The position numbers and the translations under genes were made by a program. 64,000 nucleotides of DNA. Source: an uncultured Coriobacteriaceae bacterium (GTDB lineage: Bacteria > Actinomycetota > Coriobacteriia > Coriobacteriales > Atopobiaceae). Within the stretch, counting starts at the first letter, position 1. Every line of letters starts with the position of its first letter. The notes under the pieces were generated by a model. It ran no database searches and was not told where the DNA came from. It worked only from the letters and a program-made list of their open reading frames with translations. This document shows positions 17,623 to 26,326 of the stretch, one piece after another. The stretch covers positions 1-64,000 of the forward strand of contig UQSV01000001.1 in the NCBI GenBank assembly GCA_900543875.1. The letters run 5' to 3'.

Positions 17623-18726
17623 ATGGCTAGGCAGTCGTCAAAAAAGGGGCAGACGCTCGGACATCGAGACATCACGCGCGCTCGTGTGGCCTTCAGGTTT
17701 CTCGACAGCAGCACGGCCCTGAACACCGACTACATCTATGACCACTTCTACAAGGGCTCGGTGACAAAGACCTCGCTGCACAAGACGCTCAAGCGCGACC
17801 GCGACGAGCTGGCAAGCGAGGGCATCTACTTAGTCGAGGAGCAGGACGGCACCGCCAAGAAGTGGCAGCTCGACGAGCGGCGCACGCGCAGCGACAAGAT
17901 CCTCAGCAAGAGGCCGGCCATTCCCAGCGATGACGAGCTTCTGGCCCGCGGCTTCATCAAGTCGGACATCGACAAGCTCAAGATCATCGAGGAGTACGAA
18001 AAGAACCTCGACGACGCGGCTTGCATCTACGCCACCCTCATGCGCGCCCTTCTCGACGACCCACAGACCACCAGCCCGCGCGACCTCGGCTTTGCCATCG
18101 CCCGTCTGGCGCTGGGGACGGGCCGCGGCACCGGAGGCGTTGCCCCGCAGAAGGCTCCCTCTGAGGGTGGCAGGCACCTCTCCTACTTCACCAAGGCGCG
18201 CTACGAGCGCAAGCCCATCAAGATGATGTATCGCGCCAAGGCCGACGACGCCGCCATCGAGCGCGTCCTCAAGGTCTACGGGCTCTTCACGTTCCAGGAC
18301 GGCATCTACGTGGTTGGCTCACGCTCCAAGAAGAACGAGGCCGACAGCATCCGCACCTTTAACCTCGAGCGCGTCGAGGGCGAGCCCATCATCCTCGAGG
18401 ACGAGCCCACCTACGAAATCCCCGCAGACTTCAGCGTCGACAAGTACCGCAAGCTTCCCTTTGAGATTGGTCCCGGCGACAGCGAGGGAAGGTCAATCAG
18501 CGTCACGTTCTACTTCCAGCGCGGCGTCAAGGAAAGCCTGCCCGACCGCATCAAGAAGCGCGACTCGTTCAAGACCCACCAGGGCGGCAGCGCAGAGCTC
18601 ACACTCCACGGCGTGCGCGACATCGACAGGGCCGCGCGCTGGGCAATCACCATCGGAGCCATACCGCTCGACCCACCTGAGCTTGTGGGCAAGTGGGAGG
18701 AGCTTCTCGAGGAGGCACGGTCATGA
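17623..18726 (+). CDS. WYL-domain transcriptional regulator, first of a tandem pair
   Basis: 367 residues. The N-terminal ~90 residues form a winged-helix DNA-binding domain (YIYDHFYKGSVTKTSLHKTLKRDRDEL). A central linker of ~80 residues leads to a WYL-type domain (~185-300; KMMYRAKADD, VLKVYGLFTFQDGIYVVGSR, RTFNLERVEGEPIIL) and a C-terminal WCX-like extension (ISVTFYFQRGVKESLPDR). WYL domains sense nucleic-acid ligands in several regulators. The ATG follows GGGGGA. The stop overlaps the next gene (ATGA). The tandem arrangement resembles the PafB-PafC pair of Actinobacteria, a DNA-damage activator, but equivalence is not shown. Confidence 0.85.
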   Translation: MARQSSKKGQTLGHRDITRARVAFRFLDSSTALNTDYIYDHFYKGSVTKTSLHKTLKRDRDELASEGIYLVEEQDGTAKKWQLDERRTRSDKILSKRPAIPSDDELLARGFIKSDIDKLKIIEEYEKNLDDAACIYATLMRALLDDPQTTSPRDLGFAIARLALGTGRGTGGVAPQKAPSEGGRHLSYFTKARYERKPIKMMYRAKADDAAIERVLKVYGLFTFQDGIYVVGSRSKKNEADSIRTFNLERVEGEPIILEDEPTYEIPADFSVDKYRKLPFEIGPGDSEGRSISVTFYFQRGVKESLPDRIKKRDSFKTHQGGSAELTLHGVRDIDRAARWAITIGAIPLDPPELVGKWEELLEEARS

Positions 18727-19832
18727 CGGACAAGCCAAAGAGGCGCGGGCCGGGGCGTCCGCGCGAGCATCGCCTCGCCGAGGACCTCGCGGTGGCGCTG
18801 ACGCTGCAGCGAAACGGCTACGTCACCAGCTATGGCGACCTCGCCCAGCTGCTCATGCCCAACGAGGACTACGAAAAGGCAAAGGCACGAATCCAGGAGA
18901 TCGTCGAGAACCTCGACAACACGAGCAGCCTTGGCGAGGGCGACTCCAAGCCCATCAACATCGTCACCAGCACCATCAACTCGGACACGGACAAGCGCGT
19001 CGTCTCGCACATCAACGATGAGGGAAGGCCTCGCGCCCGAGGCATCCGCCTCTCCCCGCAGCAGGCCGCGGCGTGCAGCGAGGCCTTCTGGCGCCTGGGC
19101 GTTCCGCGCACCAACATGACCCGCGCAATCATCGAGAAAACGCTCTACCCCGAGGGCCTCGAGCTCAAGCCCGCCGACAACGAGTCCCTTCTCGAGAGTA
19201 ACGAGCTCGTCTACCTCAAGTACTGCGCCTACTCCATCATCAAGGCCAAGCCCGGCAGGGACGAGAACCACGTGAGGCAGCTCCCCGTCAGCTTCCTCTA
19301 TGACGGCGAGAACGACGCAGACTTCAAGCGGAGGTCGACGCGCCTCGTCATTCCCCTCACGATTCGCCTCAAGGACGGCGAGTGGGACATCGACGCCTTC
19401 GATTGCGACGCAAGGGATAACCGCACCTACCAGCTGAGCCGCATCACCGACCTCAAGCTTGTGGGCTCATGCAGCAGGGACGCGGACTATCGGGAGGCCG
19501 TGGCCTCCCAAGCACCCTGGGAGTGGGACGAGAACGACTACGTGAGCATCACGTACCTGGACCCCGCAGACGTCGACTCGCTCAACTTCCTCCTCTCGCT
19601 TGACGGCGCGGCCTATTCGCATGAGGAGAACGGTCTGTCGGTAGTCAAGATTCCCTACAATCGCGGCGACTGGCTCCCCCGCCAGCTCCTCTCGCTGCAG
19701 GGCAAGATCAAGATAGACGAGAGCGGCAAGAAGGCCCCGGAGCTTATCGAGGAGATGCAGGAGGTCGCCAAGCACGACCTGCTGGAAGCGAAGAAGGTCC
19801 GCGCCCGCAAGGCGCCGGCCGCCGAGAAGTAG
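18723..19832 (+). CDS. WYL-like transcriptional regulator with AT-hook-like N-terminus, second of the pair
   Basis: 369 residues. It opens with KPKRRGPGRPREHR, an AT-hook-like GRP core that would contact the minor groove. A helical winged-helix-like region follows (EDLAVALTLQRNGYVTSYGDLAQLL, ARIQEIVENLDN). Beta-rich sequence then resembles a WYL module (VYLKYCAYSIIKAK, TIRLKDGEWDIDAFDCDARDNRTYQLSRITDLKLV), with a C-terminal domain like that of WYL regulators (YVSITYLDPADVDSLNFLL). The 4-base overlap with the preceding gene implies co-translation and probably a heteromeric regulator. A shared hairpin terminator follows at 19888. Confidence 0.8.
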   Translation: MTDKPKRRGPGRPREHRLAEDLAVALTLQRNGYVTSYGDLAQLLMPNEDYEKAKARIQEIVENLDNTSSLGEGDSKPINIVTSTINSDTDKRVVSHINDEGRPRARGIRLSPQQAAACSEAFWRLGVPRTNMTRAIIEKTLYPEGLELKPADNESLLESNELVYLKYCAYSIIKAKPGRDENHVRQLPVSFLYDGENDADFKRRSTRLVIPLTIRLKDGEWDIDAFDCDARDNRTYQLSRITDLKLVGSCSRDADYREAVASQAPWEWDENDYVSITYLDPADVDSLNFLLSLDGAAYSHEENGLSVVKIPYNRGDWLPRQLLSLQGKIKIDESGKKAPELIEEMQEVAKHDLLEAKKVRARKAPAAEK

Positions 19833-19887
19833 GCGCGCCCCGCCGCCAGCAAGACGAGGACGCAACACCAGTTAGCACTCAAACGCA

Positions 19888-19925
19888 AGGGCGCCCGGTG
19901 CGAGACCATCCGCACCGGGCGCCCT
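19888..19925. terminator. Probable bidirectional terminator between the WYL pair and the helicase gene
   Basis: A perfect 15-bp stem (19888-19902 / 19911-19925) with an 8-nt loop in the convergent gap. The T-tracts on either side are weak (tgcgttt on the minus strand), so termination efficiency is uncertain. Confidence 0.65.
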
Positions 19926-19931
19926 GCTCGT

Positions 19932-22928
19932 CTACTTGTGGCTCGCGCACCAAGACTCGAGGTAGCGGCCAATCGTGTCGGTCCCCAGCGTCGTCACGTT
20001 CGAGGTGGGCATCGACTTGAGAAACACCTTGCCATAGCCCTTCGAGCTCACGCGGCTGTCGGCAAGCACGAGCACGCCCGAGTCGCTCGACGAGCGAATG
20101 AGGCGTCCCGCCGCCTGCTTGACGGCCAGCACCGCCTCGGGCAAGCTCCACCTGCGCCATGCGGCGCGGTCGCGCTCGCCACGCTCCTGCACGAGCGGAT
20201 CCTTGGGGCTCGCAAACGGCAGCTTGGGAATCACCACGCAGCGCAGCGTATCGCCCGACGCGTCAAAGCCCTCCCAGAACGACTTGAGCGCCATGAGCGA
20301 CAGGCTTTGGTCCTCGATGAAGCGCCTGCTCAGGCGGCGCACGGAGGAGCCCCTCTCTTGCATGGCAACCGAGAGGCCGCGCTCGGCAAGCCTTGGCTCG
20401 AGTTTGGAATATGCCATCTCCATCTCGCGGCGGTTGGTGAACAGCGTGAGCACCGAGCCGCCCATCGATACGTGCACGTCAAACAGCAGTTCGACGAGGG
20501 CGTCGAGGTAGCCGCGCTCGCGCGGATCGGGCAGGTCCCTCACGGCCACGACGCTCATGTTGCGGTCGAAGTCGTAGCACGAGGGCAGCGAAACCTCGCG
20601 GTGCTGCGACGCGTCAAGGCGCGAGAGGCCCGTGGCGTCGTTGAAGTGGGCAAAGTTGCCGTCTACGCTCATCGTGGCCGAGCTGAACGTGACGCTGCGC
20701 ATCTCGGGGTACCAGCGGTTGGCAAGCTCGGCGCCAATGTCGAGCTTCTCGGCCACCAGACGCTCGCTACCCACGCGACGCTGCGTCATGGGCAGCTCGG
20801 CATAGAAGACGTAGGAGTCGTCGGTGGCATCGGTAATGACCTCCGCGGAGGCAATGAAGTCGCGCAGCTCGCGTACGGCGTCGTCAATCTGGGCGGCCAC
20901 GGGGTTGGCCGGGTTGTCCTCGCTCGAGGTAAGCCCCGATATGATCTTGCCCGCGCCCTCGAGGCCGTGGCGCACGCCATCGAGCCTGCGCACGAACTCG
21001 CCCGCGGCCTGCACCACGTTGGCCCACTCGTCGCTTGCGCGAACGTCCTGGCCCAGCCATAGCGTCGCCATGTCGTAGCCGCCACGCGAGGCCAGGTTCG
21101 AGAGCTTTCGCACCTCGTCGAAGAAGTCTGCCGAGGACACCATGGCCGAGCTCGCTGAGCTCGCGGCCTTTGACAGCAGCCCCATCGCGGGCGTTGCCGC
21201 CTCGTGGGACGAGGCAAACGAGAGCGCCGTGCCAATGGCACCCGTCTTTGAGCCGCCGAGCTGCTCGAACAGCAGACGCACGCGCTCGGCGGAGACCTCG
21301 CGCGCCCACTGGCGACGCGCCTCGCTCTCGAACGAGTGGGCCTCGTCGATGACCCAGTTGCGGATGGGCGGAAGCACCATGCCGTCTGCCTCGACGTTCT
21401 TGAGCAGCAGTGAGTGGTTCGTCACCACAACGTCTGCCGCGGCAGCGCGGCGGCGCGCGCCATGGAGCAGGCAGAGGTTGGGGAAGAACGGGCAGTCGCG
21501 GCGCTTACAGTCCCTGTAGGTCGTGGTTAGCAGGCGGCGCGGCACGCTCCCCCATCGAATGCCAAGGGCATCGATGTCGCCCTCGACGGACTGGCACACG
21601 TAGGCATAGGTTACGGCGATGGCCGTCAGCATGTCGGCGGCAACGACGTTGCGCGAGCGGCCGTTGGTCATGGCCTCCTCGATGGGAAGGTCTGCCGTAA
21701 CGGCGCGGTTCAGGCGGTTGAGACAGGGATAGTGGTCATATCCCTTGAGGCAGGTGTAGGTGAGGCCATCGGGAAGGGCGGCGGCGAGCGCGGGCAGCTC
21801 GTGAGTCACGAGTTGGTCGGTGAGTGCGTTGGTCTTGGTGGCAACGCCGCAGGTGACGTTGTTGAGCTTGGCATAGATCGCAAGCGGCAGCAGGTAGGCC
21901 ATCGACTTGCCCACGCCCGTCCCCGCCTCGATCGCGCGAAACGTCTGGGTCTCGAGCGCCTCGCGCACCTCCTGGGCCATGTCGGCCTGGCTCGGGCGCG
22001 GCTCAAAGCTCTCATACATCTTGCTCACCACGCCCGAGGGCCCAAAGGCACGGGCGATCTTCTCGGCGCTCGGGGCATGGGGCATGACCTCGGGGTTATC
22101 GACGTCGGCGCGGGCTTGGGCGGGAGCGGATGCCACGAGCTTGTGACGGGCGGCAACCAGCGAGAACTCCGCATCGGGGTCCTCGAGCGCCAGGAACGAC
22201 AAGATAGGGCGATAGGCCCACTCCACCTCGGGCTGCATGCTGGAGAGCGTAGCGAGAAGGCCACGCGGCAAGTCGGTGAGGGCGCACAGGATGATGCGCC
22301 ACATGCCCGTCAGCGCCTCGACGTCATCGAGGGCGCGGTGCGAGACGCTGGCGCAGCCAAAGGCCTCGGCCATGTCCTGCAGCTTGTGGGTCGCAAGGCG
22401 CGGCAGCGCGATGCGCGAGAGGGCCAGGGTGTCGACCCACAGGTCGCTGACCTCATGCCCCCCGGGAACGCGCTCGATAAAGGTGCGGTCAAAGGTCGCG
22501 TTGTGGGCAAGCACCGGGGCACCGCCCACGAACTCGGCAAGCTGGGCCACGGCCTCGCGGGGCGCGGGTGCGTCCGCCACGTCGAGGTCGGTGATGTGCG
22601 TGAGCGCCTGGATGTTCTTTGGGATTGGCTGCCCCGGGTTCACGAACGTGCGGAACGTGTCGACGATCTCGCGGCCGCGCAGGCGGGCGGCGGCAATCTC
22701 GGTCAGTTGGCACTCGGAGAACGACAGACCCGTCGTCTCGGTGTCGAGCACCACGACATCGTCCTCTATCAGGCCAAAGTCCTGCGTGCGAGCGCGCTCG
22801 GCCAGCGTGCGGTAGCCAGCCTCGACCTCCTTGGGCGTGTCGGGCAGCAAGATCTCGCCTAGCAGGTCGCGTGGCTGCGTGGCCTTCTCGATGGAATCTG
22901 ACAAATGCTTCTCACTCTCTATCGACAT
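19932..22928 (-). CDS. DinG-family DEDDh exonuclease-helicase fusion
   Basis: About 998 residues. The N-terminal DEDDh 3'-5' exonuclease domain has VVLDTETTGLSF, VLAHNATFDRTF and HRALDDVEALTG, like DnaQ/PolC-epsilon and B. subtilis DinG. An XPD/DinG-type superfamily 2 helicase follows: Walker A IEAGTGVGKSMAYLLP, a Cys set compatible with an Fe-S cluster (YTCLKG...DCKRRDCPFFPNLC), VVTNHSLLLKN, DEAH in WVIDEAHSFE, and ALKSFWEGFDASG near the C-terminus. It probably unwinds DNA or R-loop structures in repair. The start is uncertain: ATG 22926-22928 (MSIESEKH) or 22944-22946, neither with a good ribosome site. The gene follows ddl by about 60 bases on the same strand. Confidence 0.88.
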   Translation of the reverse strand: MSIESEKHLSDSIEKATQPRDLLGEILLPDTPKEVEAGYRTLAERARTQDFGLIEDDVVVLDTETTGLSFSECQLTEIAAARLRGREIVDTFRTFVNPGQPIPKNIQALTHITDLDVADAPAPREAVAQLAEFVGGAPVLAHNATFDRTFIERVPGGHEVSDLWVDTLALSRIALPRLATHKLQDMAEAFGCASVSHRALDDVEALTGMWRIILCALTDLPRGLLATLSSMQPEVEWAYRPILSFLALEDPDAEFSLVAARHKLVASAPAQARADVDNPEVMPHAPSAEKIARAFGPSGVVSKMYESFEPRPSQADMAQEVREALETQTFRAIEAGTGVGKSMAYLLPLAIYAKLNNVTCGVATKTNALTDQLVTHELPALAAALPDGLTYTCLKGYDHYPCLNRLNRAVTADLPIEEAMTNGRSRNVVAADMLTAIAVTYAYVCQSVEGDIDALGIRWGSVPRRLLTTTYRDCKRRDCPFFPNLCLLHGARRRAAAADVVVTNHSLLLKNVEADGMVLPPIRNWVIDEAHSFESEARRQWAREVSAERVRLLFEQLGGSKTGAIGTALSFASSHEAATPAMGLLSKAASSASSAMVSSADFFDEVRKLSNLASRGGYDMATLWLGQDVRASDEWANVVQAAGEFVRRLDGVRHGLEGAGKIISGLTSSEDNPANPVAAQIDDAVRELRDFIASAEVITDATDDSYVFYAELPMTQRRVGSERLVAEKLDIGAELANRWYPEMRSVTFSSATMSVDGNFAHFNDATGLSRLDASQHREVSLPSCYDFDRNMSVVAVRDLPDPRERGYLDALVELLFDVHVSMGGSVLTLFTNRREMEMAYSKLEPRLAERGLSVAMQERGSSVRRLSRRFIEDQSLSLMALKSFWEGFDASGDTLRCVVIPKLPFASPKDPLVQERGERDRAAWRRWSLPEAVLAVKQAAGRLIRSSSDSGVLVLADSRVSSKGYGKVFLKSMPTSNVTTLGTDTIGRYLESWCASHK

Positions 22929-22988
22929 GGCGAGGGACGGACCCATGTTGCGGAGCTGAGTCCGCGGCAAGCCCGCGCCTGGCCAAAG

Positions 22989-23948
22989 CTAGTTCTGGGT
23001 CGTGCGGGCACCGCGCTCGAGTGCGAGCTCAATGAGCTTGCGGCAAAGCTCCGGAAATCCCAGACCCATGCGACGGGCGGCGTCCGGCAGCAGCGACTGT
23101 GGCGTCATGCCCGGAATCACGTTCGTCTCGATGATGTAGGGAATGCCGTCCGCATCGACCATGAAGTCGCTACGCGAGGCACCCGAGCAGCCCAGCGCCC
23201 GGTGGGCCCTGCAGGCAAGCTCCTTGGCGCGCTCGACGACGTCCTCGGGCAGCTCGGGGGGGATCACGTGGTGCTTCGACGGGTCGTCGTACTTGACGCT
23301 CAGGTCGTAGAACTCGGTCTCATAGCGCACCTCGATGGCCTCGAGCGCCTGCGTGTGTTCGTTGCCCAGCACCGGCACCGTGATCTCGGTGCCCACCACG
23401 GCTGCCTCGACGAGAATCCTCGTGTCGAACTTGAAAGCCTCCTCGATGGCATCGGCGAGCTCAGAGGCCTCCTTCACGTGCGTGATGCCATAGGACGAGC
23501 CGCTCGACACCGGCTTCACAAAGCACGGCAGGCCAACGCGCCCCACCAGGTCAACGACGTCGTACTCGTCGCCCCTGAGCAGGCAGACCTCCTTTGGGGT
23601 GGGAATACCGTGCTCGCGGTAGATGTCCTTGGCCATGGCCTTGTCGGTGGCAAGGGCGCTCGCGAGCACACCAGAACACGTGTACGGTATGCCGAGAAGT
23701 TCGAGGAAGCCCTGTACGCAGCCGTCCTCGCCATAGCGGCCGTGCAGAGCCACGAAGGCAACGTCGTAACCTCCGTCGGCGATGTTGTGCACGAAGTCCT
23801 TGTCGGCGATGTCGAGCAGATCGACCTGCACAAAGCCCGCCTCGCGCAGGGCCTGGGCACTCGCCGTGCCGCTGGAGATGGACACCTCGCGCTCGTCAGA
23901 CCAGCCACCACACAGAACTGCGACCTTCTTGCTTTCGATACCCTCCAT
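22989..23948 (-). CDS. ddl: D-alanine--D-alanine ligase
   Basis: An ATP-grasp ligase making D-Ala-D-Ala for peptidoglycan precursors in the cytosol; 319 aa. Motifs: VAVLCGGWSDEREVSISSG at the N-terminus, ALHGRYGEDGCVQGFLE, FVKPVSSGSSYGI (ATP-grasp lysine and Ser loop), and the C-terminal GASRSDFMVDADGIPYIIETNVIPGMT with the Mg-binding Glu/Asn. The chosen ATG (23946-23948, MEGIESKK) has GGAG six bases upstream; a longer N-terminus is possible but unsupported. The active-site loop reads KYDDPSKHHVIPPELP; I did not attempt to predict D-lactate specificity. It is divergent from rlmN and upstream of the helicase gene. Confidence 0.95.
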   Translation of the reverse strand: MEGIESKKVAVLCGGWSDEREVSISSGTASAQALREAGFVQVDLLDIADKDFVHNIADGGYDVAFVALHGRYGEDGCVQGFLELLGIPYTCSGVLASALATDKAMAKDIYREHGIPTPKEVCLLRGDEYDVVDLVGRVGLPCFVKPVSSGSSYGITHVKEASELADAIEEAFKFDTRILVEAAVVGTEITVPVLGNEHTQALEAIEVRYETEFYDLSVKYDDPSKHHVIPPELPEDVVERAKELACRAHRALGCSGASRSDFMVDADGIPYIIETNVIPGMTPQSLLPDAARRMGLGFPELCRKLIELALERGARTTQN

Positions 23949-24068
23949 GTGGTGCTCCATTCCGCATCGACACACCGCCTCTAAAACTCGAGGAAGATGC
24001 TGCGATACACTCGTTGCTGCACAATTTCGTGCATTGCCTCACTAACGTCACGCCAGAAAGGCCGCGAC

Positions 24069-25127
24069 ATGCCCCTTTATGATATCGACTCCAGCAAGTC
24101 CAAGGTCGACCTTCGCAACGTTTCCCACGAGCAGCTCGTCGAGCTCCTCGAGGGGCTTGGCTACCCCAAGTTCCGCGCGAAGCAGGTCGAGGATTGGGTG
24201 TGGAAGCACCACGTCACCGACTTCCAGGACATGACTAACGTCCCTGCCAAGCTGCGCGCCGACCTTGCCGAGCGCTGCACCCTTGGCGGAACGGTCGAGG
24301 TTGCCCGCCAGATCTCCAACGACGGCTGCCGCAAGTACCTTCTCGGCTATGATGACGGCACCCAAGCCGAGTGCGTTGGCATGCCCAACCGCAACCGCCT
24401 CGCCGTCTGCGTCTCCACCCAGGCAGGCTGCCGCATGGGCTGCGTCTTCTGCGCCACGGGCCAGGGTGGCTTCTCCCGCTCCCTCAAGGCAACCGAGATC
24501 TACGACCAGGTCATGCATGTGAGCGAGGACTTCCAAACCCGCGCCTCCTCCGTTGTCATGATGGGCCAGGGCGAGCCGTTCAACAACTACGACGAGGTGC
24601 TTAAGGCCCTGCGCATGCTCAACTCTCCCGAGGGCGCCGGCATTGGCGCACGCCACCTCACGGTATCTACCTGCGGCATCATTCCCATGATTCGCCGCTT
24701 TGCCAAGGAGCCCGAGCAGTTCACGCTGGCCGTCTCGCTGCATTCCGCCGTCCAGTCGACGCGCAACACCATCATGCCGGGCGTCAAGAAGTACACCCTC
24801 GCAAGGCTGCATGACGCCATGGCCGAGTACGTCGAGGCCACCGGCCGCCGGCCGACCTACGAGTACGCCCTCATCGGGGGAGTCAACGACAACAACCTCG
24901 AGCTTGACGCCCTGTGCGACTTCACGCGTGGCACGCTTGCCCATGTGAACCTCATCCAGCTCAACGACCTCGAGGGCTCCAAGCTTAAGCCCTCCACCGC
25001 CGAGCGTGCCGAGCAGTTTGTGCGTCGCCTTGCTCAGGTTGGCGTCGAGGCCACGATCCGTAACTCGCGCGGCAACGACATCGATGCCGCCTGCGGCCAG
25101 CTGTCTCAGAAGCACCGCATCGAGTAA
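24069..25127 (+). CDS. rlmN: 23S rRNA (adenine2503-C2)/tRNA methyltransferase, radical SAM
   Basis: A radical-SAM enzyme methylating C2 of A2503 in 23S rRNA and A37 of some tRNAs; 352 aa. The cluster-binding motif is GCRMGCVFCATG (CxxxCxxC), preceded by RLAVCVSTQ. MGQGEPFNNYDEV is the family signature, and a conserved Cys near the C-terminus lies in DIDAACGQL. The N-terminal helical domain (LVELLEGLGYPKFRAKQVEDWVW) is typical. The ATG at 24069 (MPLYDID) is chosen over an upstream in-frame Met because an AGAAAGG stretch precedes it. It carries its own terminator and so is likely monocistronic. Confidence 0.96.
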   Translation: MPLYDIDSSKSKVDLRNVSHEQLVELLEGLGYPKFRAKQVEDWVWKHHVTDFQDMTNVPAKLRADLAERCTLGGTVEVARQISNDGCRKYLLGYDDGTQAECVGMPNRNRLAVCVSTQAGCRMGCVFCATGQGGFSRSLKATEIYDQVMHVSEDFQTRASSVVMMGQGEPFNNYDEVLKALRMLNSPEGAGIGARHLTVSTCGIIPMIRRFAKEPEQFTLAVSLHSAVQSTRNTIMPGVKKYTLARLHDAMAEYVEATGRRPTYEYALIGGVNDNNLELDALCDFTRGTLAHVNLIQLNDLEGSKLKPSTAERAEQFVRRLAQVGVEATIRNSRGNDIDAACGQLSQKHRIE

Positions 25128-25150
25128 GCACGAGCCTCATACATACGTAA

Positions 25151-25193
25151 AGAGGGGAGTAGCGAACCCATGTTCGCTACTCCCCTCTTCTAT
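25151..25193 (+). terminator. Strong Rho-independent terminator of rlmN
   Basis: A perfect 17-bp stem (25151-25167 / 25172-25188), 4-nt loop, followed by tctat. It sits in a convergent gap and A residues precede it, so it could also stop transcripts from the parAB side. Confidence 0.9.
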
Positions 25194-25208
25194 TATATGT
25201 TTCCACAG

Positions 25209-25454
25209 CTAGAAGCCTATGTTCTTCCATTGCTGGTCTACCCATTCCCTATTTTCTCTTGCAGCCTGCTCACTCGAGTATTGCAAGGCGGGCTCCATAT
25301 AGCCCCTCAAGAGATACAGGGCGAGGTCAGACGTAACGCGTCCTGCTTGGCGCACACTATCACGCGCGCGCTCATCAAGCAGAACCTTCCAGACAAGCGA
25401 GCAGCCTGCCGAGGCAACAGCGAGGCTTCTCAGAGCTCGGGTCGCTACTCCCAC
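25209..25454 (-). CDS. Small protein overlapping parB, unknown function
   Basis: 81 residues starting with GTG at 25452-25454, ten bases inside the end of parB, with GAGGAAG just upstream. The N-terminus is mildly hydrophobic (ALRSLAVASAGCSLVWKVLL), followed by amphipathic helix (DERARDSVRQAGRVTSDLALYLLRGYMEP) and a polar tail. No family is recognised. Coupled translation with parB and shared low-GC composition support it as real, but it is short and could be spurious. Confidence 0.55.
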   Translation of the reverse strand: MGVATRALRSLAVASAGCSLVWKVLLDERARDSVRQAGRVTSDLALYLLRGYMEPALQYSSEQAARENREWVDQQWKNIGF

Positions 25455-26326
25455 GTTTCGTCCTCTTCCTCAACCTCAGCACCCGGCTGAATCTGAGCCA
25501 GGATCCTCGCTAGCTGGTCCTCATCCTTGAACTCAATCTCGATCTTGTTCTTGCCGCGAACCTGCTTGACCTTAACGTTGGTATCAAGCATGCGCCTAAG
25601 CTCTCGGGCAGCGCGCTTAAAAGACTGAGGAGCTGCCTGGCGAGGCTTTACCTCGGCGCGCTCGACAGAAAAGAGCGGAGCAAGATGTTCTGTCTGCCTC
25701 ACCGTCAAGCTCTCCGTGACAACCTTCTGGGCAAGCTTGATTCGACCTTCCTCGGTTGGCACGGCAAGGATGGCGCGAGCGTGACCAGCAGTCAGCAGAC
25801 CCTGCGCCATCATGTCTTGAACCTCAGCGGGAAGATCCATGAGTCTCAACGTGTTTGCGATTGCAGAACGAGACTTCGAAAGAATCTTGGCAAGACCCTC
25901 TTGGGTAAATCCCTGAGACTCAAGAAGCTGCTTGTAGCCCTTCGCCTCTTCAATGGGAGACAGGTCTGCACGTTGCAGGTTCTCAATGAGGGCAAGCTGA
26001 AACACTTCGTCATCATTGATTTCACGAACAACTGCAGGAATCTCCTTGAGTCCTGCCAGCTTGCTAGCCTGGTAGCGACGCTCGCCTGCAACAATCTCGT
26101 ACTTGTTACCCTTCTTGCGAACAAGAATTGGCTGAAGCACACCATTCTGCTTTATCGAGTCAGCAAGCTCTGCAAGCGCGTCCTCGTCAAAGTTCTTGCG
26201 GGGCTGACCAGGGTTGCGAACAATCTTTTCGATTGGAAGCGTTGCCTCCGGTTCGCTGCCCGTCTCAGCATTGGCTTCGCTAATCAGGGCATCGAGGCCT
26301 CTTCCAAGTCCACCACGCTTAGCCAC
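25445..26326 (-). CDS. parB: Chromosome-partitioning protein ParB (Spo0J family)
   Basis: A CTP-dependent DNA clamp that loads at parS and works with ParA and SMC in origin segregation; 293 aa. The N-terminal domain begins with KRGGLGRGLDALIS, then NPGQPRKNFDED, IKQNGVLQPILVRK and GERRYQASKLAGLKEIPAVV. The central HTH (TQEGLAKILSKSRSAIANTLRLMDLP) recognises parS, and the C-terminal dimerisation segment is acidic. It overlaps parA by 8 bases, and two parS sites lie upstream at 27152 and 27292. Codon use is more A/T-rich than in neighbouring operons. Confidence 0.97.
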   Translation of the reverse strand: MAKRGGLGRGLDALISEANAETGSEPEATLPIEKIVRNPGQPRKNFDEDALAELADSIKQNGVLQPILVRKKGNKYEIVAGERRYQASKLAGLKEIPAVVREINDDEVFQLALIENLQRADLSPIEEAKGYKQLLESQGFTQEGLAKILSKSRSAIANTLRLMDLPAEVQDMMAQGLLTAGHARAILAVPTEEGRIKLAQKVVTESLTVRQTEHLAPLFSVERAEVKPRQAAPQSFKRAARELRRMLDTNVKVKQVRGKNKIEIEFKDEDQLARILAQIQPGAEVEEEDETWE

